A DNA stretch of 64,000 nucleotides from positions 44,906,953 through 44,970,952 of the forward strand of contig CM055110.1 in the NCBI GenBank assembly GCA_029204225.1, written 5' to 3'. This DNA is from Diphasiastrum complanatum (taxonomy: Eukaryota; Streptophyta; Lycopodiopsida; Lycopodiales; Lycopodiaceae). A model generated the notes under the pieces. It ran no database searches. It saw only the letters and a list, made by a program, of their open reading frames with translations, and was not told where the DNA came from. Of the stretch, positions 56,152 to 64,000 are shown in pieces (position 1 is the stretch's first letter; every line of letters starts with the position of its first letter). The position numbers and the translations under genes are program-made.

Positions 56152-59100
56152 TTGCCCCCAATGTACGCAAAATAAGATAAGAACCAGTGCCAGAGAAAAA
56201 TACTGCATCAAGATATCCCATCTGAGAAAGGAACATCAAGAGAAGCCGGAGCATCCCGAGAAGCAATGGTAGCTGCAAGTGATCGAGCCTGATCAGCCAG
56301 GATAGGGGTATGATAAAAAAACATCAATGGGCTCCCAAGTAGCCTCCTAAATAGGACGACCATTCCTTTGGACCAAAAACTGAATCTGCCGATGGCGACG
56401 ACTATGCAATAAGCGCACCTATAAAATAGCAGCTGACAGGAATGGAAAAAGCTCTAGATCTGTAGGAAATGAGGAATCTCGAGGAGCATCATCCTCAATA
56501 GCAGCACGTAATAAACTGACATGAAAGATATCACAAGCCTGAGTAGCAGCATGTAACTCAAGATGATATGTAACTGGACTGAGGTGCTCAAGAATCTGAA
56601 AAGGCCCATAATAGTACGGCGCAAGCTTCTCAGTAGAAGCAAGACCCTGTACAAAACGATGGCGAGCAAAGCGTAACCGGAGAAAAACAATATCTCCCTC
56701 TGCAAACTCAACATGGCGCTGATGACAATCAACAATGGTCCTGTACCGCTGCTGAATATGCTGTAAATGAGTAGCAGCTCTAGTAATAATCTCCCGAGCA
56801 CTCGAAAGATAAGATGAAATAGTAACAGGTGCATCATCTGGAGGAGTAGGTATACTGGGTGGAACTGGTGGGTATCCATGAGCAAGCAGGAAAGGAGAAA
56901 CACATGTGCTGGAACTAATAGAACTGTTATAACTATACTCAGCCAAACATAAATGCTGATCCCAATCACGACCAGAAGGAGAAACATAATGTCGTAATTA
57001 ATTCTCCAATACCCGGTTAATAATCTCAGACTGACCATCCGTAGAAGAATGATAAGCAGTGCCCATAAGTATCTTAAAATCCACGATACACATAAGCTCT
57101 GTCCAAAAACCTGATGTAAACTTGGTATCCCAATCAGTAAGTATAGATCGTGGGAGACCATGTAAGCGAAATATTTCAGAAATAAATATACGACCACACT
57201 GCTCTGCTGTAATAGTACGTCTGACTGGTATGAAATGAGCTTGTTTAGAAAACCTATCAACTACCACCAAACAAGAGTCATGACCACGCTGAGTATGGGG
57301 AAGACCTAAAATGAAGTCCATAGATATATCAGTCCACTGGCGGGAAGGAATAGGTCAACTTTGAAGGAGACCGCCAGGTTTTTCATGGGAATACTTGTTA
57401 CGAAGGCGAAAATCACAAGTATGAATAAGGTGGGAAAGCTCACGCTTCATGGAAGGCCAATAAAAATGTTCTTTCAAATGGAATAAGGACTTCTGAAAAC
57501 CAAAATGGCCACCAACATGAGAGGAATGAGCATCAAGAAGGAGCTGTGGACGTATGTCGAGAGTTCTGGGAATACATAACGAACCATAGTGAAACAAACG
57601 ATGATTAACAATGGAATAAACCTGGTGAGGGTGAGAGGAAGGACGAGAGGCAGACGACATAACATCACGAAAGTCTGGACATGTGGCATAAGCCTGAGGA
57701 AGATCATCATACCAAGAGTGGGGAGACGTAACAAGATTGCAAGTAAGAGCAGGTAAACGAGACAGAGCATCAGCAGCAGCGTTACTTTTACCAGGCTTAT
57801 AATGAATATCAAAATGAAAGGACTGTAAAAATTGAAGCCAACGGTAATGACCATCACTAAGATCCTTTTGTGTATACAAATAATGAAGTGACTGGTGATC
57901 AGTAAAAATATCAAACGGAACACGATACAGATAATGACGCCACTTCTTTAAAGCAAAAATGATAGCAAGCAAATCTTTTTCATGAGTGGAATAGTGCTGC
58001 TCATACGAACGAAGACGACGAGATTCATATGCAATAACACACTGACGCTGACATAACAAAGCACCTAATCCTGTGGAACTAGCATCAGTCTCAACAGCAA
58101 AACGCTGGGAAAAATCTGGAAGACATAAAACAGGGGCAGTGGTAAGCTTAACCTTCAAAGTATCAAAAGCCGACTGACATGCGGGAGTCCAAGCAAACGA
58201 AGTTTTCTTTTTCAACAGAGCATGAGAGTGGCAAAATGAGCAACTGGTTTACGAAGATGGATAGCAAGACCAAGAAACATACGAACATCATGAACATCAG
58301 CAGGCACAGGCCATGAAAGAATAGAACGGACCTTACGAGGGTCGAGACGAACAGTACCATTAGTAACAAAGAAGCCCAAAAACTCGATTTGTACAACAAC
58401 AAAAGAACATTTAGAACGTTTAGCATACAGATGATGAGTAACTAACAAAACAAAAACAGAACGAACGTGCTGAACATGAAGAGAGAGAGAGTGGTGCTAT
58501 AAATGAGGATATCGTCAAAATGAACAATGACACACTTTCCAAGCAGAGGATGAAAGATGTTATTCATGACATTCTGAAAAGTGGGCGGGCCATTGGTAAC
58601 ACCAAAAGGAAGAACACGAAACTCATACAGACCAAAGTGAGTACGGAAAGCTATCTTGTGCTCATCAGGAGGATGCATACGAATCTGGTGATAACCGGAA
58701 TAGAGGTCAAGTTTAGAAAAGATCTTGGCTTGGCCTAACTGGTCAAACATGCCATCCATATGAGGGATAGGGTACTGATTACGAATATTAAGTTTATTTA
58801 AAGCACGATAATCAATACATAGACGTTTAGTACCATCCTTCTTATCAACAAGTAAAACATGAGCACCAAAAGGATTGTGGCTAGGAACAATAAGGCCTTG
58901 ACATAATAAATCAGACACCTGACGTTGGACTTCCTCGCGCTCAACAATAGACATACGAAAAGGAGGACAAGAAGGAAGTGATGCAGAGGAAACAAGGTCT
59001 ATATGGTGGTTGACATCTCGTAAAGGTGGTAACTGAGTCGGCTCTCCAAAAACATGCTCGAATTCACGCAACAATTTAGAAAATACGTGTGGCAAAGGTG

Positions 59101-60640
59101 GTGCATCCGCAATAGGCTGAACTGGCTGAACAGAAAGAATAGCCACATAGTGGGCTTTCGGGAGGCTCCGTATGAACTGCTTCCCGGAAATAAGCTGATA
59201 GTCCTGCCGAGAATCAATATCGAAAAATATATGCTGAGTACCATCATGAGAGAATGTCAATGTCTGCTGCTGGAGGTCTATTGTAACCGCACCAAGGGAT
59301 GCAAACCAATCAGCACCGAGGATAAGATCGTACCGTGTAAGTGGAATAATATGAAAATATGCCTGACCAAGGAAGTCTCCAATCCGATATGAAAGCTGCT
59401 GATACATCTGCATGCTAGGAAAAGAGCGTGCGCTGGCAACCTCAACATGCAGGGGATGAGGCGTAGTGACTGGCATAGCACGAATGCGTGTAGTAATATG
59501 ACTGTTGAGAAACGAGTGAGTGCTACCCATGTCAACAAGGGCAATAAACTCACGACCAGTGATACGTATGCGAAGACGGATATGGCATGGACCCGGCTTA
59601 CCGGCCCAAGTAGCATAAGCAAGCTAAGCATGGCATACAGGTAGATTAGGGGGATCAGAAACAAGCTTAGTGCGTGTGGCAAACTGATCAACAGGTGGGT
59701 CATCATCAAGAATATGAAGACATATGGCAGAATTAGGACTATCATCAGGTGTGTCAGCATCATGTTAATAGACGACAGTAGCAGTGTCAGGCTGTCGACA
59801 ATCATGGGCGATATGATTAGGACTCTTATAGTTGAAACATAAGCACTTCTCACGGATCTCAGACATCTCAGGCTGTGAGTAGCGACGAACAAAAACAGGA
59901 CGAGGAGAAAAAGGAGGATGTGGTGCAGAAGGAAGAGTGGACGAAGGTGAATTGACAGATGTGGGACTAGCAGAGGATGGAGAGAAAAAAATAGGATGCG
60001 TGAAAGGATGCGAAGGACGAGAAACAGAGGAAGAGATGGGAGAGTACTTGTGCTGTAGTGCGGTAGCAAGGGAGATGGCATGAGAAAGAGTGAGTGAAAA
60101 AAAAGAAGAAACATCATACCTGAGTACACCTCGTAGACCAGCAACGTAGCGAGAGATGAGCTCCAATATAGAAATATTTGGAATAGATAGGAAAGCTCTG
60201 TAAACCGTGTCGTATAAGCAGCCAAATCACCTGTGTGAGATAAACTGCGAAAGATGTCGCGTTGTCGAATAAGCCACTGAGGATCAATCATCGCTAGACG
60301 GAGTGCTGTCATAAACTCTGTCCAACTAGCAAGGCCAGGGTGTAAAGCCGTCTGGCGAAACATGCGCCACCAAGTAGCAGCACGACCCTCCAAATGTAAA
60401 GCAGCCATATGTATCCGCTGAATGTCAGTCTTAGGAAACATAGGGAAGTAGGTCTCAAGCTTAGAATACCAATTCTTGAGTTCATTCCCATCGGATGACC
60501 CAGAATACACAGTAAGCTTAACCTTATCCTTAAAGTCTCATGGCAAAGGACCAGAAAAAGAAGGAGTCTAGGGTGGTGGAAATGTACGTTCACTGCCCAC
60601 CAAAATTGGTTTAAATTCAAATTCAAATTGGTTCCCTCCA
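56152..60640 (-). mobile_element. Ty3/gypsy chromovirus-like retrotransposon, nearly complete, broken
   Basis: Minus-strand order: gag (60520-59765), protease, RT, RNase H, integrase, chromodomain. Gag has WYSKLETYFP and AATWWR, and a knuckle CLCFNYKSPNHIAHDC whose second Cys is Tyr. Protease has ALVDMGSTHSF, Met where Thr/Ser is usual. RT (59000-58470) has LLVDKKDGTKRLCIDYRALN and VHFDDILIYS. A frameshift near 58445 precedes RNase H (FAVETDASSTGLGALL, YSTHEKDLLAI, HYKPGKSNAAADALSR). The integrase finger has lost its last Cys (HTCDFRLRNK); core MDFILGLPHTQRG, HGLPRSILTDWDTKF, TDGQSEIINR; tail DIFHVSLLR. The chromodomain-like QFLVQRNGRP...EATWEP has an internal stop. The 5' LTR is missing: gag runs into a DUF7869-like gene at about 60640. 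Confidence 0.9.
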
Positions 60641-60679
60641 ATTTTGAAAGAGTTCTTACTCTTTTTTAAATATGAATAG

Positions 60680-62150
60680 TTAAGGAGGTAGAAATGGACT
60701 CCGTGGCCAGTGAAATTCTTCAGTTGTTGATGTGTGTTCAAGATTGAGCAAACTGATTTTTTGTTCCTCAAAAAGTTCAAACCACCAATGTTGATCAAAC
60801 CCATCAAAAAATTGATAGGCTGCTTGAATACTTGATTCCAAAAAATTTAACGAGGCAAATGGGTCAACCTCACGATGCTCTCTTTGTGCTTTTTGTTCTT
60901 CTAGCATGGACTTCAAGGGAGACAACATATTAAGCTTGATTTTACCAGAAGGCATATTGAGCAAAAACCGTATTCCTTCAATAGGTAACCATGAAACTGA
61001 ACTTGAACATTGTTTGCCCCATAACAATGTGATGCTAGTTTCATTGCATTTGATTTTGAACTGATGTTGAAAGCTAATATCATTAATAGTAGCAACACAA
61101 CAATTTGTTTCATTGGACGCCTTAATGTATTCATGAAAATCAAATGTGTGCCTAATTAACGACACATTTGGCTTTGGCATGTATGATTCTTCAACAATGC
61201 TCTGAAGCACTAGTAAAAAAAAAGCCTTCTTGCGTCTTAGTCTTTTGGAAAGACAATCAAACATCTGATCAATTTGATCACGGGTGTGACCCACCAACAA
61301 AAATCCTATTTTTATTTCTTTGAAAACTTTTTTTTTTTCTACCAACAATTTGATTTTTATTTTCCCTAGCAGTGTTGTCAAGTTGCAAATACAATATTCT
61401 AGAAGAATATCACCAAATTTGCAAATTATTTTTTGTACAATGGTTATGGTCAAATTTAGATCATTTCGAACATTGGAATAATTGAAAAATACTTTCGACT
61501 CCAATGTGCCATTAAACACAAGTGCTCCAATGAGATGGAACTTGAATAAAATCTGCCTCATTCAAATTTTTTGGCACTCTAACAAAATGAGATAACATCG
61601 TTTTCTTCTTATCCATGTCGTCGATTACAAGGCCCAGATACCTTTGTGGACATTCCAAGCATTTCTTTCGGTGTTTCGCCAATTTTTGTCTTTCGATTGT
61701 TTGTTGATTTCTGTGCACCTAAAGCACTTTTACAGCATCCACTACAAAATGTAATAATTAAAATATTTCAATAAACTTAAGATAATATCATAACATTAAT
61801 ATTTTAAAAATTTAAAAGTCAGCAAAAAAATAAAGTTTTTACAGTATTGAAAGTTAATAATATTCTACATTTCTCATCATTGGTCTTTGCTAGTTGTTTG
61901 GCAGATTTTAACAACTCGCATGTCGAACAAATTGTCATCCATGATTTTTTCGGAATCTTTACTAAACCAAAATCTCTCTTCCAAATCCTAAGAAAATATG
62001 AGTAAGGTAAATAGACAACATTTGTTGTCTTAGCGAACTCTCTGTACAAAAAAAATATCTCCAATTTTGTAAAATGATCTGGCAAGTGAAAATATAATGA
62101 ATTTGGTAATTTCTGTTAAAATTGGCAAAAGCTAACTTGATCAAATCTTG
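60680..62150 (-). pseudogene. DUF7869-like gene, frameshifted
   Basis: Minus strand. First block 62085-61819 (SYFLRIWKRDFGLVKIPKKS, CSTCELLKSAKQLAKTNDEK). After an intron, 61718-61512 (HRKKCLEC, RYLGLVIDDMDKKKTMLSHF). Then 61561-60680 (NLTITIVQKI; KIGFLLVGHTRDQIDQMF; LQSIVEESYMPKP). The order IDDMD, QLDN..RENKN, GHT..QIDQ.F is that of DUF7869 proteins, which are often multi-copy and transposon-like. The middle motif QLDNTARENKNQ is present at 61385-61350 but out of frame with both neighbours: one slip upstream near 61400 and a compensating slip in an A tract near 61330. About 30 residues are thus misread. It is likely a recent pseudogene, or an active copy with assembly errors. Function is unknown; the Asp-rich motifs suggest a nuclease or transposase. 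Confidence 0.7.
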
Positions 62151-62190
62151 TAAATACCATTATGACTAGTACATATCATCATTAGAAATG

Positions 62191-62903
62191 TGTGGAGCCT
62201 GTTCCCACGTGTGAAATAAATACATTTATCATTTAGATGAGTCATATAGGTTGTACATACCATTTCATTTGAGATCTAGTGGCTAAAATGGCCAAAATCT
62301 AGTTTTCTAGCTATATGCCACTTGGCCTCATGTTATTGGTAGGAAACGCTATTTCACATGGATAGGACTGATCTCACACGTGCCAAGGACTGCTCATATG
62401 TGTTAAAACATCAGTAGTAGGTGAGATCCAACTTGCGGTAGATATTTGTGCAAGTCCCTATAAATTAGGAAAATTGCCTAAAATCAAGGGAGGTGGCTAT
62501 AAGGTAGGAAACTTGGTCCATGTGCCATATTGATGATTATTGGTGGATCCTTTGATGAGTAGGCACTCTCACACGTGCCAAATCAGCTGAGTAAGCATCA
62601 GCTCTTGTGTATATATGGTGGCTCATTTGGCCATAATGGACAAGAAAGCTAAATCTTGGTTTTGGTGCATTTCTTGAGTAATCTCTCCATTTGTCTTGTG
62701 ATTTTATGCTTCTAATGGTTTCTAAGCTTAGTGTACTTCATTATTTGCTGGTAGTCCGTACTCTGACAGGTCTTCACATGTGTGAAACCAGCAAGTACAA
62801 GTTTTGATCATATTTGATTGTTCTTGTTAGATTTGTTGATGTAAATTTGGTCTAGTGCTATCTATGTGGATCCATTCTTGGTCCTTTTTGCTGTACTTTC
62901 ACA
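62191..62903 (+). repeat. 5' LTR of a copia-type element
   Basis: 713 bp, starting TGTGGAGCCTGTTCCCACG and ending TACTTTCACA just before the primer binding site. TATA-like GTATATATGG at 62609-62618. It contains CACGTG-type motifs at about 62206, 62376 and 62571, plus CACATGTGTG near 62773. The interior and 3' LTR lie beyond the window. Confidence 0.75.
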
Positions 62904-62916
62904 TGGTATCAGAGCC
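62904..62916 (+). other. primer binding site (initiator Met tRNA)
   Basis: TGGTATCAGAGCC, an exact match to the complement of the plant initiator tRNA-Met 3' end, immediately after the LTR. Confidence 0.9.
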
Positions 62917-64000
62917 AAGTACAAGTGCATTTAAGGCATTGATCTAAACTATACCCAAATTGGCAGGTTTTTGGAAACAAGCTAATATTGAGGTAGCGAG
63001 GTTGAATGGATAGCTAGAACCATCATATTTGTACCAAATCTTGTTGTGGGCTGCAGGTGTACTTTACACACGTGTGGGGCCGTACAAGACCTCTTTTGGA
63101 CAGTAAAATTCAGTTTGGTGCATTTTGAGCTTCATACACCCAAATTTGAGTCAATTTAGTGCATTTTTCAAGCTTTCACTTGCATTGTTTCTATTCCATT
63201 AATTTGTTCTTGGTTTAGATCAATCATATAGATGGATTAAAGCTTGTTTACAGTACATTGAAGTTGATTCTTTGATTTTTTTAGTGCACATTGAAGTCCT
63301 TCCTTTGTAGAGGGCAAGAACTAGTAACTCAATTCTTGACTTTGGTGGAAAAATTGTCTTATGCATTGTGATCAAATCTTGCTAAGTGGAATTAGATCTT
63401 TGTAAGCACATATCTTAGTGAGAGAGAAGCATCACATTTCTGAAAATTTGAATTTCATTCCAACTCTAAAGAGGTAGAGTCATTGGTACTTGGTGGAGTC
63501 CAATAGGGGTGAATGAATTCAATGTTTTGAGCAAAACTTTGACATTATATGTATGAAACTCAATTCAACTTTCTTTGTGAGAGTGTGAGGGTCAAGTTGT
63601 GATCCCATTGGGAGTCTTGAACAGGGAGGAGTCCATATTTGAGTGTTCATACATGATTGGGATCTTTGTGAATCTCTAGATGTCTAATTTTTAAGATTGG
63701 TGAAAAATTATTGACATAGATTGTTATCAAACCATTTCATGTCCATTCCAAATCTCAAGAGTGAGATTCTTTGGGTCAAGAGGGATTCCAAAATGGGTGA
63801 TTGGATATGATCTTTGTGTGTTTGAATCAAGTATACATGTCAAGTTTTTGTGATCTAGTATAGATCCTTTTTTTGTGAAAATTAGTGGTTTAATTTGTTG
63901 TCAAATCAAATCAAATTCAATCCAAATCTCAAGAGTGAGATTATTTGGGTCAAGGGTGAGTCCAAAATAAGTGACTAATTTTTTTTTATTCAAGTATTTG
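62917..64000 (+). mobile_element. non-coding leader of the copia-type element
   Basis: More than 1 kb after the primer site without a gag frame. A diverged unit recurs with CCAAATCTCAAGAGTGAGATT(C/A)TTTGGGTCAAG...GATTCCAAAATGGGTGA at 63752-63803 and 63925-63976, with a weaker copy near 63455-63520. It is either an unusually long leader or a large non-autonomous (LARD-like) element. Confidence 0.55.

Noticed and set aside
1-64000. tRNA, rRNA or organelle insertions
   Set aside because: No cloverleaf with intact A and B boxes, rRNA core sequence or plastid/mitochondrial gene was recognised by eye; a tRNAscan run would settle the first.

Overview
The window is nuclear DNA from a land plant. It is AT-rich, carries canonical GT-AG introns, plant Ty1/copia and Ty3/gypsy retrotransposons, hAT-type MITEs and GA/CT microsatellites. 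Only two apparently intact host genes are visible in 64 kb. One of them has introns of 11.2 and 8.9 kb packed with transposable elements, which points to a large, repeat-rich genome. I cannot name the species.

Layout. 1-3.7 kb: intergenic, with a copia RT scrap and a (GA)n tract. 3.86-29.4 kb (+): a nine-exon alpha/beta-hydrolase gene of the DUF1749/UPF0613 family. My splice model gives 374 aa with Ser-Asp-His in place and every junction in phase. Intron 1 holds an antisense gypsy 3' end, an antisense copia element and MITEs. Intron 2 holds more MITEs, a gypsy integrase scrap and a 2.2-kb hAT-like element with a coiled-coil/ORF1-like reading frame. 29.4-37.7 kb: repeats, a hAT-like element with an extreme C-run/G-run hairpin, and an LTR. 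37.7-46.5 kb: a cluster of decayed genes on both strands that match no mobile element I can name. 46.6-47.8 kb: copia RNase H, LTR and gag in tandem order. 51.5-52.5 kb: a tandem array. 53.1-54.9 kb (+): a five-exon pectinesterase. 55.7-60.6 kb (-): a nearly complete but broken gypsy chromovirus-like element. 60.7-62.2 kb (-): a frameshifted DUF7869-like gene. 62.2-64 kb (+): a copia-type 5' LTR, primer binding site and long non-coding leader.

The most unusual region is 39.4-42.4 kb. A minus-strand gene reads as a histone H3-fold domain, then a Lys/Ser/Pro-rich linker, then a Ulp1/SENP-type cysteine peptidase whose His, Asp and Cys lie on consecutive exons. Directly 5' of it, between it and a plus-strand gene, is an array of a 17-20 bp motif in strictly alternating orientation. 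The two arms of each pair start 50-55 bp apart, and four consecutive pairs repeat every 84-87 bp. Two more pairs lie inside the gene's own last intron. Neighbouring genes encode a ubiquitin-like tail and a coiled-coil, NLS-bearing, transposase-like protein. Together these look like a multigene mobile element or selfish locus, decayed by a few stops and frameshifts. No termini or target duplications were found for it, so element status is inference.

The two host genes are unrelated: a soluble, possibly plastid, hydrolase and a secreted cell-wall enzyme. Apart from them almost all recognisable coding sequence is of mobile origin.
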